This document shows, in pieces, positions 14,173-27,049 of a stretch of 64,000 nt of DNA. Within the stretch, counting starts at the first letter, position 1; every line of letters begins with the position of its first letter. Both the position numbers and the translations under genes were made by a program. Below the pieces are notes generated by a model. The model saw nothing but the letters and a program-made list of their open reading frames with translations. It was not told the DNA's origin and searched no databases. Source of the DNA: Xylaria sp. FL1777 (taxonomy: Eukaryota > Ascomycota > Sordariomycetes > Xylariales > Xylariaceae); NCBI GenBank assembly GCA_022578965.1, contig MU400580.1:124001-188000 (forward strand). The letters run 5' to 3'.

Positions 14173-15896
14173 AAAAAAGCAACATTTATAAATTATTATT
14201 ACTGTTTTTTTTGTTTATATAATTATGTACTTTTTATATTTAATTATTTATTTAGTTTTTAGCTTTTTAGCTATTAATTTTTTATAATTACTAAGCACTA
14301 ATATATTTATTACTTTTAATCTTTTAAAACTTTTATTAATGCATAGTAGTAAAAGTACTCCAAAAACCTCCTTAATAAACTATTATTAAGGATTTTATTA
14401 TTACTTGCAAATTAAGACCTTAAGGGCAAACCCGTTATATTAATATATAATAAGTCCGTTATATAAACTTAACTTTAGTAAATATTTATATTTTTTGCAA
14501 AAAAGTAAACTTATAAACTAAAAAAGCTACTTAAGTAGTAACTTTTAAAGAACTTATTAAAAGGTTTAAGCTATTTTTAGCTAGCAAGCTTTTTTAAAAA
14601 AAAAAAAAACAAGCATAAACTATTTATTATAACTTTAAATGTTAAAGCTACTATATTATTAAGTTTTATAATAAAAAACCCTTATATAAAAACTGTAATA
14701 TTAAACTAAATGTTTATAAACTTATAAATAATAATAACTATATAGCTATATTAAAGTATATTAACTATTATAGCTTTTATTTAGCAAATTATAAAAACTG
14801 CTTATATAAACTATATAAAATTAATAACAAAATAATTTTACTTTTATTAGCTTAAATTAAAGTAATTAAACAAGCAAGCAATATAAACTATAATAATAAA
14901 AACATACTACTTATTATTATAGCTACTAAAAAAAAAGCTATATTAATAAAGCTACTAAAATAATAAAGCAATAAAAACAAAAAAAAAGCCTTACTAGTTT
15001 TAAAAAAATCAAGCATTAAAGCTATATTGTTTTTAAAAACTATATTATTAAAAACTACTTTTAGTAAAACTAACAACAAAAAAATAAAAAATAAAATTAC
15101 TACTGCTTTTTTTATAATTATATTAATATTATTACTAATAGTTAATAAGTTAGCAAAAATATTAATTAAAAGCAATACTGCTAAACTTACTAATATATTA
15201 AAAAAGCTAAAAATAAAATTAATTTATAAAATCTTTAGAAAACTTTTAAAGCTTAATAGCAATAAAATAAAAAGCAATATAAATATATAACTAAATAATA
15301 TTAAAAAACAAAGTTAACTATAATTATATAATTAATTAAAGTAGCAACTTAAAACATAAAGCATAAAATAAACAACTATTTAGTATTTTTATAAAAATGC
15401 TAAAATAAAAAAATAAACGTTGCTATAATTACTAAACTATAAATAAACAAAAAAAAAAACAAAAAAACATAAACTTATTAAAAATACAAAAACTATAAAT
15501 TAATTAACACTTAAAACACAAAAAAATTAAACAAACCTAAAGTAATAATATATATTAAAATATAAAGCAACTTAATAATAAAAAAAAAAGCCTTTATATA
15601 TTACTAAAATTTTATATAGCTAAATATTAATAAATATAAAATATTAAACTATTATTAAGCGCTAAACATAAACGTAATAATAAAATATATTATAGCACTA
15701 ATACTACTAAAAAACTGCTTAATAATAAAAGATTTAAACGTAAAACACTTAAACTAAAAACTTAAAACTATTACTTTTTATAAAAAATAGCAGATTTTAA
15801 ACTAAGTAACTAAAGTAAGCATATATTTTATAAAAGTACTAAGCAAAATAACTTATAAAGCAAAATATATTATAAATATATTATTTTTAAATATAT

Positions 15897-16182
15897 TGTT
15901 ATATGTTAAGCTATTTTAAAAGACAAGGCTTTATCCGAAAAGCTAGATTTGTATTAAAATCTAAGTATAAAGAAAGAAAAAGCTATTTTATAAAGTGGTT
16001 TATAAGAAGTAGCTAAGTAGCTAAATTATAGTATGTGTGGCTAATAAGTGGTTTATGCACTATTAAGTAGTTTATGCATATATATAAACTAGCTTAGCTA
16101 CATTAAAGTATAGCGTAGCTACATTTATTTAGCTATATTAAAACATAAGGCTATAAGGCTATTAGTTATTATACTATAATTA
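15897..16182 (+). repeat. 5' LTR of the retrotransposon relic
   Basis: This aligns end to end with 22520-22804 and 12994-13278. It starts TGTTATATGTTAAG and ends TATACTATAATTA. Relative to the preserved end of the right LTR it carries many C-to-T and G-to-A changes on both strands. An inverted run of T then A (ACCC-T-run / A-run-GG) follows immediately at about 16183-16211. Confidence 0.75.
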
Positions 16183-19100
16183 CCCTTTTTTTAAAAAAAA
16201 AAAAAAAAGGATGCTGTTTATATAGTTTAAACAGTTAGTTTTTAACTGCTTTTTAGCTAAAAAAAAAATAGCTTTAAATATTTGCTTATTAGCTTTAATT
16301 AAGGCCTTTGTTTAATTATGCTACTAAACAAGTTTTTTTATATGTTAAACTTTTGATTGTTTGTTTTGTATTACTATTTTTATGTAAGTATAAGCTTTTT
16401 TTCTTTTTTTAACTATTTATGATTTCTTTTTTGTGTAACTTTTTCTTTAGTTATTATTGCTTTATTGTTGTTAAGGTATAGCTTATTAAACTAATTGTCT
16501 TTTGTAGTTTATAGCTATATTTTTAGTTGTACTGAAGGTTTTGCAAAGTTAAGGTTAGCTTTGTAGAATTTTTTTAAAGCTTTTGCACTGTTTTTAAAGT
16601 TCTTTGCAGAATATTATTTGTTATTTAGGTTTTATTTCTTTTAATTTACTTAATATTGCAGCTTCCGGTAGTATAATTAAAAAGCATGTACTTTTTTTAC
16701 TACAAACTTTTTTTTATTTTTAGGTTTAATTATTTTGCTTTTAGAGTTTTTAAACGTTTATTTAAGTAAAAGGTTGTTTAAGTATTTATGTAAGCAGTTA
16801 GCATAATAAATATTTTTTATTTTTTATGACTTAAGGACTTTAAGTATATATAAATTATTATTTTTAAATAAGATTTTAAACTTTTGTTGTGTTATAAGAA
16901 AGTTAAGTTTATTAAAAGGCTTGTTGGTTTTTTATAACTATTGTTTTTTTAAAATAAACATATAGTTATTAACGTTAAAGTTAAAATTATGTTATAATTA
17001 GTTAGTAAAACAGGTTATTTTATTTTAAGTTTAAGTTAAATATGCTTTTGTAGTATTAATAAATTTTTTAATTTTCTGTGCTTTTTTTTGTGCTTTTTTT
17101 TATAGCTTCTTTTTTTTTTTAAGCAGCTTGTTTAGCTTTTTTGTAGCTGTACGGTTTTTTTAGTTAAAGTAAAATAGCATAAAAAAGCCTATTTTTATTT
17201 TATAAAGAAATAGTTTTATAAATTTGTATAGTATTGCAGCTTATGCATAATTTATAGCAAGAAGTCTTTTAAACTAATTGTTTTAATAATAATTTATGTA
17301 AAAGCATAAGCGCTAGTTTAAGTATTTATTTATAATTTTTGCTTGCTTTACTGTTTTATAATAGCTTACTAAAGCTAAAACATGTATAACTTTTATTAGT
17401 TTGTATAACTTATTTATAAACATTAATATAAACTAGGGCTTATAATTTAAAGTAATAATTATAAGAACACTAAACACTTTAAAAAAACCTTTATAATATA
17501 TTTTTGCAGCATTTTTTACGGTTATATATATTATATAAAAAATTATTTAAGCGTGCTTTTTTAGTTAGTTTATTATTACTAGCGCGTTGTTATACTTATG
17601 TTTATTTTTGGGCATTTGTTTAAAGTTTATTATTAAGTAGCGCTACACTTAGTTTAAAATAAGGAGCAGCTATAGTTTGCTAGAAGTTTTATTTTAAAGT
17701 ATTTTTGTAAAGCAGCAGCTTATATAATTAATAATATATTTATTATAGTTTTTTTTTAGTTTAAGCTACTAATAATGTTAAGCTATTAGTTGTTGCGTTT
17801 TAGTTTGTTTAAAGTAAGCTATAAGCATTTTTTTATGCGTTTTCTTAATTAATTAAATGCATAAAAGCAAGTAATTAAAAATAATTAATTAACTTTTATA
17901 AGTAATTAAACTATTTTTTATTTTTTAAAGGTTATTTGTAGTAATAGCAGTTGCTTTTTAGCAGTAAATTGTTATGCTAAAGTTTTTACGGTTTTTTTAT
18001 AATATGTAAGCTATTAATTAAGCACTTTAAAGTACTTTTTTAATATATAATAGCAATATAGCTTGTTTTTTTTAAGCAAATATAGTTTAAATAATTAATT
18101 AAAACAAAGTAAAATGCTAATAAGCTTCTTTTTTTGCTTGTTATATTTATAGGTTTTTTTATTTATAAAATAAAGCGTTAGCTATTATATTTTTTTTTTT
18201 TAGCTAAAAAGCAATAAAAAAGTTATATTTTAAAAACAAAATAGCTTAGCTAGCTTGTTTAAAATTAAAGTGTTGTTTTTTTTTAAAATATTTTAATGCT
18301 TAATAGTTAGTAATAATTAAGAAAAAGTTTTTATAAGTATTAATTAATTTAGCTTGCTATTTTTTTAAAGCTAAAACTATAGCTAATATTTTTTTATTAT
18401 AAATACTATAATTAAGTTTAGTGTTATATATTGTTTTAAAATAAAAAGCTATAAAATGTTAAGTGTTTTTATAATACTGCAATATTATATTTGCTGTTAT
18501 GTTATTTAATGCATTAGTTTTTATTTTTATAAATAAACTATAGTTAAAGTATTTAAAAGTAAATATAAAGATTAAAGCTTTTTTTAGTTATTAAAACAAC
18601 TTTTTATATTTTTTTGTTTATTTAAAAAAAGTGTTTTTTTTAGTTAGTTTGTTTAATAGTATTGCTATTTAGCTATATTTTTTAACAAACTTGCAATAAA
18701 AGTTATAAAAGCTTAAAAAAAACTAAACTTTTTTTATTATAATAAATAACTTTTAGTTTTAAACAACTTTTATTTTGCTAGAATTAATTTTTATATTTTT
18801 AGTATTAATAATATAGCTAAAAAACTTTGTTTTAGTTATGTAGAATTTTGACTTTTTAAAGTTAGCTTGCAAATTTACATTTTAAAATTAAGTAAGTACT
18901 TTTTAAACGTATACTTAATGTTTTTTTAAGCTATTAAAGTAAATTAAAATATTATTTACGTAAACGCTATAAAAATTGTTAAAATAATTAAATAAAGTAT
19001 TATTAATATACTATTAAAACATAAATAGTTTGTTTATTAATTTAAACAGTAAAACATAATAATAGTATAACTTATAATATATATAAAACATTATTAAGTT

Positions 19101-22100
19101 TTTGTAACTAAAGTATATATATATATAATAAAATGCTTATTACACGTTTATTTTAGTAAAAATTTTTGCTTTAAATATTTAAAATAAGGTTTTTTTAATA
19201 AGTAATAAAAAGTACTTATTTTTTTATAATAATTTATTAAGTTTGCAATAGTTTATATAAAAGCAAAAACTTTTGTTAAGTTTTTTAACAAATAAAACAA
19301 AAAATATAAATAGTATATTACTTAGTTTTATAAATCTTTTGCATAAATTATTAACTAAGTATGTTTATATAGCTTTTAGTTTATTTAGTAATATTTTATA
19401 TAAAAAGAAGTATTATATGTTTTCTTATGATTTTTTACTAATAAACTTAATTTTGTAGTTTATACTAAAGTAATTAAGTAATAAAGTATTAAAATTTATT
19501 TTGCTAAAAATATATAATAAATTATAGTACTTTTTAAGTATAAATTTTAAAGCTTTTTTTTTTAACTTTTTATTTTTAAAGTTAAAAAAGTTATTTTTTT
19601 TTTTTTTGCAGTTTTTAATAAGCTTGTTAATTTAATAAATATTAAAAATTTATACTTTATTATAAAACTTGTTTTTACAAACTATAGCTTTAAAAGCAAT
19701 TATATTAATATTAATAGTATTTAATAATTATTTTTTGTATTAATTTATACTATTATGTTGCATATAGTATAGCCTTTAAATATTAGTTTATTAACAAAAG
19801 AAGTTTTTTTTAGCTTTAAGCTTTTTTTTAAGCTTATATTTTGCTTTTTTTTTTTTTTAATATATAAGTTTAAAAAGAAAAAAAAAAAGCACTTTATATA
19901 GTATTTTTTTTATCTTTTTAATGTTAGCAGCAATAAAGTTATTTCTTTTTAAGATTTTAGTAACTTATATTTGTTAGTTATTTTTTTTTGTAGCAAATTA
20001 TTGCTTTTTTTTTTTTTGTAGCTTTTTTTTTATTTTATTATTTTGCTTATTAGCGTTTTGCTAATACTTTAAATATTATAGCTAAGTATTAGCTTTATTT
20101 ATTGCAATATTTTATTTAAAGTTGCTTATAAGTTTTAATAAAAGTAAAAAAATTAGCTTATGTTTTTTGCAGTTAAGCAAAATATTATATACTTTAAATT
20201 ATTTTTAACTAAAAATAATATTATGCTATATATTTAATATAAAAAAATGCGTTTTAAAAAAAACATGCTTATATATTTTTAAACTTAATATTAAAGCTTT
20301 TTTTATTGCTTGCTTGCTTTTGCTATTATAATTTATTATAAAGCAAAAAAAAATATTTATAACTATAAGTTATAAGTATTTTAAGATTTTTTTACTAAAG
20401 CAAGTATTTATAGTAGCATATAAGCTAGCTTTTATATTTTTAAAAAAATTAGCAATTATTAAAGAAAATTTATTATTACTTAAAATATAAATATATAAAA
20501 AAAGTTTACTTTTAAGAAATTTATTTATAATGTTTTTTTTTATATATTTTTAAAATATTATCTTTAAGTAAAAGTTTAATATACTTAAAGTTACTTTTTT
20601 AAGTATTTATTATTTAAGTTTTTTTGTTTAACTAAAGCAAAAACAAATAAAGTTATTTTTTATTTAGCTATAATAGCATTAATATAAGCTTTATAGTTAG
20701 TATTAATAGTAGCTTTAATAAAGCAGTTTTATATTATATAATTTATTTGCTTATAATAAAAATACTTATTTTTTAAAATAAGCTTTTATATTTTTTTAAG
20801 CGTTATTTTAAACTTAAAAGTAATTTTACTTTAAAAAGCTAAAGTTATATAAAAAAAAGCAAAACATTTGCTGCTAATAATAATTGCTGTTTTAATAGTT
20901 TTAGCTTGTTTTTTTGCTTTATATATAGTATTACATTTTGTATTACTAAAGCTAAATTAGTAAGCAATTTATATATAATATATAATGTAAGCATTAAAAG
21001 TTATGCTTAGCTTTAAATATTTAAACAAAGTTTTATTGTTTAGCTAAACAAACAATTTGTTTTTAAACTTTTTTTTCTATTTATTTTTAAGCAAGCAAAC
21101 TTTGCTAATAAAACAGACAAACTTATTTTTAAAAATAAAAAACTTATTAAAAAGCAGGTTTTTTATTTTATACTTTTTTTATGCTTTTTTAAATTTTTTA
21201 AAAGCATTAATATTATAATAATTATTTTATAAGTATACAAAAAAAGCTTTAGTAATACAAAGTTAATTAAAATGCATATTCTTTAAATATAATTAAAAAT
21301 GTTTTATAATATTATTACTAAGTTAAAACTTAATATTAGTTATTTTTGCAGTATTATTAGCAAATTAATCTTTGTTTATAGCAAATCGATTTTTTATTTT
21401 ATAGTACTAAACTTTAAACTTAATTTTATTTTTTTTTTTGTTATTATAAAAAATAAATATTTACACTTTAATAAACTTGCAAAATTTTTTTTTAGTATAA
21501 ATTAAAAATAATAATAGTATATTATATTAGTTTTTTTGTACTAAGTTAGCTATTAATACATTAAGTTTATTTATTTATGTTTAAAAGTAGTTATATTTTA
21601 ATGCTATTATTTTTAGCTTATTTATTAAATATTTATTAGTTTTTTATAAATTACTAAAGTTTTTTTGCTTTTTATTACTATTATATAGCTTATTAATAAA
21701 AAGTTTAAAAGCATTTAATTTTTTTTTTAGTATATTAATTTAGTTTTGTATATTAACTTGCATGCTAGATTTTATATTAACAAAAAGTTCTTTTTATTTA
21801 AGTAAGTTTAATACTTTATTTTTTTTTATTTGTAGCATTTTATATAAATTAAAAGCATATTATATATTAATAATTATTATAATGTTTTATAGCTTAAACT
21901 TTTGCTATAGTACTTTAAAATAATTTAGCAAGCTTAAAAATTTGTTTTTGTTTATAAGTTCTTTAAACATAAGTATAGCTTTTTTTATTTTGTTTATAAA
22001 TAAATTAAAAAAAAAAGTAAAATTGTTTTTTTTAATGCACGTAGTTATATAGCTTTTAATAAAATCTTTAGCTTTTTTATTAAAATTACAATAATTATAA

Positions 22101-22519
22101 ACGTATTAATTAACTAAAAAAAAAAGTTTTTAAATTGCGTACTTAAATTAAATAGCTAAATATATTATGCTATTAAAGTTTTTTTTATTTAATATTGCAG
22201 TATAAGTATTAAAATTATAAATAAAAAATATATTAAAAAATTATTTATAAGCTTTTATACAAGGTTTTTTTTTTGCATAAAGCAAACCTTGTTTAATATT
22301 ATTAAATAAAAACTAAACTGCTTTATAAATAGCTGCTTTAATTATAGTACGTTTTTTTAGTAAGCACGCTATATTACTAAAACAAAAAGTTTTAAGTCTA
22401 CATTTTAATAATTAGTTCAAGTTAATAAAATAATTTACTAGTTAATTAATTAGTTTATTAAATTAAGAAAATATTTAGTAAAGCAGTTTTAAGTGCTTTA
22501 AAAAAAATAATACTTAAAT

Positions 22520-22804
22520 TATTATACGTTAAGCTATCTTAAAAAAGAAAGCTTTATCCGAAAAGCTAGATTTATATTAAAATCTAAGTATAAAAAAAGA
22601 AAAAGCTATTTTATAAAGTGGTTTATAGGAAGTAGCTAAGTAGCTAGATTACGGTGTATGTAGCCAATAGGTGGTCCATGCACCATTGGGTGGTCCATGC
22701 ATATGCACAGACCAGCCTAGCCACATTAGAGTGTAGCGCAGCCACATCCATTCAGCCACATTGGAACATGGGGCTATGAGGCCATTGGTCACTATACCGT
22801 AACT
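22520..22804 (+). repeat. 3' LTR, half mutated and half preserved
   Basis: The first 120 bases or so are as AT-rich as the rest of the block, but from about 22640 to 22804 the sequence keeps ordinary base composition (for example GGTGGTCCATGCACC at 22670-22684, and a second GGTGGTCCATGC shortly after). This preserved tail is the best available view of the unmutated LTR. AT-rich sequence resumes straight after its end. Confidence 0.8.
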
Positions 22805-25800
22805 TATATTATTTATTAAAAGCTAAGTAGCTAAAAAGCTAAAAACTTTATTTAATTATTAGCTAATATAAACTATATTACTATAAAAAGAACTATTTAA
22901 ACTTTTTATAAAGTTTTTTAAAGTTTTTATTAAAGAAAAAAACCTAAAAAAACTTAAAAACTTAACAAAAGTTAAAGCAAAAATACTATTAAATATTAAA
23001 AAAGCTATAACATAAAAAAAAGTAAAAATAATAGCTAAAGCATTAATAATATTAATATTAAAATGCATTTAAACTATAAAAACAAAAAAACGTAAACATA
23101 GTAAATTAGCGCTTTAATAAACAACTAAATATATATAAACATAAAAAAACTTCTAAAGGTTACTTAATATAAAAAACGCAAAAGTTACTTAACGCTAATT
23201 CTTTATAGTAGTAAAAAAAGCTAAAAAAAAATACTAAAAAAAAAAAATAAATAACATAAAAAGCAATAAAGAACTTATAAAAGTTATTAATTAATATAAA
23301 CAAAAAAGCATTATAAAGGTATTACTTTTTATTAAAAAAAGAAAAGTTATAATAAAAGCAAAAAAAAAAACAAAATATTTTATTAAAAGCATTTTTACTA
23401 AGTTTATTATAAAAAATAACTTATTAAAAGTAAAACTTTTAAAAATAAATATATAACTTTAGCTTAAACTTTTATAAAACATTAAAGTAATTATAAAAAA
23501 AGCATGCAAATATGCTATAAAAGTAAAATTAACTTTACTAAAAAAAAACATAGTAATAGTAAAGTACTTTGCTGCTATATAGCTTATTATTAGTAAATAT
23601 TATTAAATATTATTAAAAAAATATTTTAAATAAAGTATTTTTTTAAAGGTTTAAAAAAATATAAACGTAGTTATACTACTTAAAGTAAACAAAACAAATT
23701 TTACTTTTTATAAATTTTAAAAACTTATTGCACTGCTATTTTGCATTAAAAAAAGCTTAAAAAAACTTATAATAAAAAAAATAATATAAATAGTATAAAT
23801 AGCTAGCTTAATAAGCTTATAATATATAAGTGCAATACTTAAAAAGTTTGCAATAAATCTAGTAATAAGCTTTATATATAATATAAAGCTTGCACTAGCT
23901 AATAAAATAATAGCTATACTAGTTATATTAAATATATAAAAAACATTTAATGTATTACTAAAAAATAAACTTATAAGCAAAATAATAAAGCAAAGCTAGC
24001 TAGCAATAGTTATTAATTTTATAAAAAGCTTTTTAATAAAACGGAAAATTACTGCATATTTAAAAAACGTAGTAATAAACTTTAAAAAAATTATATATAG
24101 CATACTATAAAAATTTCTAGCGTTATTAATATATTATATGCTATACTTATATAAACTAATAAAAAGTAACTTTAGTTAATAAAAATATGCTAATAACTTA
24201 AATATACTAGCTTTAAAAAAAACCTTAAAAAAAAGTATATATAAAGCTAAAAAACAAATTAACAAAATTATAAAATACAAACAAAAAAATAAGATTACTT
24301 TTATACTTAATAAAATAAAAACTATTTATTTTATAAAAAAACAAACTAACGTAAACTTAATTATTAAACTTTAAAACAGCATAAAAATAACACTTATTTT
24401 TTTAGTAAACTTTAAAAAACTTAAAAAAACCTTAGTATTGCGCTAGTTAAACGTTTATTTAAATAAAAAATTAAAGTTTTAAAAGCATATAAAAGAAAAA
24501 GCAGCTAAAAAAAGCAAAATAGCAAACTATATTAAAGCTATTTTAGCTATAATTAAAGACTTTCTAGCAGCAAGTTTTTAAAAAATAATTAATATAGTTT
24601 TAATACTATTACTTTTATATAAATATAAAGTATAGTACAAAAAATGAAAAAAACCTATAAGCAAAACTATAAATAATTATAAATGCTTAATAAACATAAA
24701 GCTTAAAAAATATATATATATAATTTAGTAAGCACTTTTAAAAGTAGCTCGTAAAATATTGCTAATATAAAAAACGTTTTTTAAAAACAACTTATTTTTT
24801 ATAAGCAAAATTTTAACAATAAAAATAGCGCTTAAATAAACTAAAAACTAATTTGCCTTAAAAATAAAAACAATACATAATATATATTTATTAGCACTAT
24901 AATTAATGCTTAAAACAATATAAAAAAGCAAATTAGCTAAACAAAAATAAAAAGCTTATATTAATTTATAAATTATAGCATAAATACTACTAAACATTTA
25001 AAAGCTAATATTATATTTATTAAAGTTTTTTGTAAAATTAAAAGCTAACTTTATAAATAACATTAATAAAAAAACAGCAGTAAAAACGTTTAAGCAATAA
25101 TTTGCAAACTAATTAAAATTTAACATTATTGTTTTTTTAAACAGTTTAAAAACATATAATAATATAAGCTATAAATATATTATTTATAAAAAGCAAACAT
25201 TTATTATAAAAAAAAAAAAAAATTAAACCTATATAATATAATATTTAACGTAAAAGCACTAAAAGCTTTAAAAAAGTTTTAAAAAGCTATACAAAAGTAT
25301 TTAATTAATACTATTATAACTTTTTGCATAAATAATATAGCAATAATCTAATATGCTTAAAAAAACGCCTTAATAATATTACAATAAATCTTTATAAAAA
25401 TATATAAACTAATAAAATAATATAACATTAAAATATATTAAAGCTTAAAGTACTATAATATTAATAATAATAAATAAATAAACATATTAGTAAAACTAAA
25501 GTTAAAAAACAAACTTTATAATTTTAAAGCTACTTTAATAGTAGCTAAACTTAAAAAAACGTTAAAACAATAAATTAAAAAAATAACTAAAAACTAAACA
25601 AAAAACTTAAATACTAGTATATTAAAATAGCTTAAAAACGCAAAATATAAATATTAACTAAATAAATGCTTAAAAGTATTATTTTTTTTTAAAAAGATTT
25701 TAAAATAATACTTAAGTGCTATATTAGCTTATAAAAACTACAAATAGTACTATAAAAGATTTAACTATAAAAAAGCTAAAGTTTATTATATTTGCATGTT

Positions 25801-26686
25801 TTATTTAAAAAAAATAGTAAATAAAAAACTAATATATTTAATAAATTGCAAGCTTATAATAATATTACAAAACAAATAGCTAAAGCTATTTAAATTAAAA
25901 CTTAAAAAAAACAAATCTAAATAGCTAAAAGTTAGCTAGCTAATATTACTTTATAACTTAAAACTTATAAAAATATATAATAAGCTTAAATACTTTTTTT
26001 AGCTATTAAAACATTTTAAAGCGTTTTAAAGCTTTTGCTAAATAATTAACTACTTTAATAAAATATGCTTACTTTTTTAATTTAAAAGCAAATAATGCTA
26101 TATTTATAAAAATTTTATAAAAAAACAACAAAAACAAAAAAAAGCAAAAAGCAATAATAATAGCAAAAAAAAACTAAAAATAGTTATATTTTAAGCTTTA
26201 GTTTAAAAGCTAAAAATATTATAGTTATTATTACTTTTTTAATGTATTAAAACTAACTTTTAAAAAAAACTCAAAAATACATATAAAAACAACAATTAAT
26301 AATTAAAAACATAAATAAAATTTAATAACTTTTAAAAATAGCTATATAATAACACTATATAACTGTTTATTTTAGTAAATAACATATTAAACAAAAAAAA
26401 AAGCAAAAGCTTAACTTAATAAAACCTGTTAAACAACTAGCATAATAACAAAAAACTAAAGTCTTTAGCTTAAAAAATCAAAGCATAATAACTATAAACA
26501 TTAAAACAATAAAGCTTTTAAAAGCATAAAATAGCATTATAATTTAATAAAAATATAACGCATAGCAATTAATTAACTAATTAATTAATCAATTAATTTT
26601 TTCTGTACTAATATATTTTACTATATATATATATATCTCTAATATAATATAAATAAATAAAGCTTGCTACGTTTAATACCCTTTAG

Positions 26687-27049
26687 GAAGTATGCAAAGT
26701 AGCTAGAGCCCTATACCTAACGTTAAAGACAATCAATCAATCAATCAATCTTCTTTATGCGTTGGCTACGTCGGATCTGGAACTGGTTGAGTTTCTTGTT
26801 AGTAATGGGGCCAATGTCAACAGGGGCGTCATTTCTCCATTGACGTTTGCAAACTGGAATAGGGATAAGGAAAAGAAGGCTAAGTTTGTGAGATTGCTCA
26901 AGTCCAGGGGGGCTGTGGCAAAACCAATGGGTCAGATTGATATCACGACGCTTTATGCGGAACTGCGGAATGGAATGCCCTGGCTTCCTTACGAACATCG
27001 ATATGATTGCAGATATGGCGGCTCGGATCATGGCTTCTATATCATATAG
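26687..27049 (+). pseudogene. Truncated ankyrin-repeat protein fragment
   Basis: The frame is open from after a stop at 26684 to the stop at 27047-27049. Its start reads as an ankyrin repeat: DLELVEFLVSNGANVN is the typical second helix and loop (VxxLLxxGAxVN). About 70 further residues follow with weak similarity to ankyrin tails. No ATG lies upstream in frame except within or after the AATC repeat, and the normal upstream repeats are absent because the sequence turns into the AT-rich block about 70 bases earlier. I infer the 3' end of an ankyrin gene cut by repeat insertion or rearrangement. Whether it is transcribed cannot be told. Confidence 0.55.
26731..26750. repeat. (AATC)5 microsatellite at the block boundary
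   Basis: Five AATC units sit between the last decayed sequence and the ankyrin fragment. They are readable in the same frame as the fragment. Confidence 0.9.

Larger units (their letters stand above)
15897..22804 (+). mobile_element. Decayed LTR retrotransposon, full length, about 6.9 kb
   Basis: Two LTR copies of about 285 bp in the same orientation (15897-16182 and 22520-22804) bracket about 6.3 kb of internal sequence, a normal size for a fungal Gypsy or Copia element. The left LTR begins TGTTA and the right LTR ends near TAACT. The five bases before the left LTR (15892-15896) and after the right LTR (22805-22809) are both TATAT, a possible target duplication, though weak evidence in AT-rich DNA. 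All gag/pol frames are destroyed, so the superfamily cannot be told and the strand is provisional. The internal part from about 18003 is repeated at 8478-12993. I saw no clear primer-binding site; an A-run and purine-rich stretch precede the right LTR. Confidence 0.65.
1..26690. other. AT-rich, RIP-like mutated repeat block without genes
   Basis: The whole stretch is extremely AT-rich, with stops in every frame; the only open frames are short, low-complexity Leu/Ile/Phe/Lys/Asn strings with no family signature. Remaining G and C lie mostly in GpC or ApC steps, while CpG, CpC and TpC are scarce. Composition is strand-asymmetric in long domains: T-rich about 1-2880, A-rich 2880-7900, T-rich 7970-13830, mostly A-rich 13860-15890, T-rich 16190-22640, A-rich 22805-26690. 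Two related transposon copies and three LTRs are recognisable inside. Repeat-induced point mutation of transposons is the established explanation for such blocks in Pezizomycotina; assignment here is inference from composition and from transitions between repeat copies. A centromere or subtelomere is possible but unsupported. Confidence 0.9.

Noticed and set aside
14888..15290. Overlapping open frames of 87-96 codons in the AT-rich block
   Set aside because: They are strings of Leu, Ile, Phe, Lys and Asn produced by AT-rich sequence with few stops, open on both strands at once, with no family motif.
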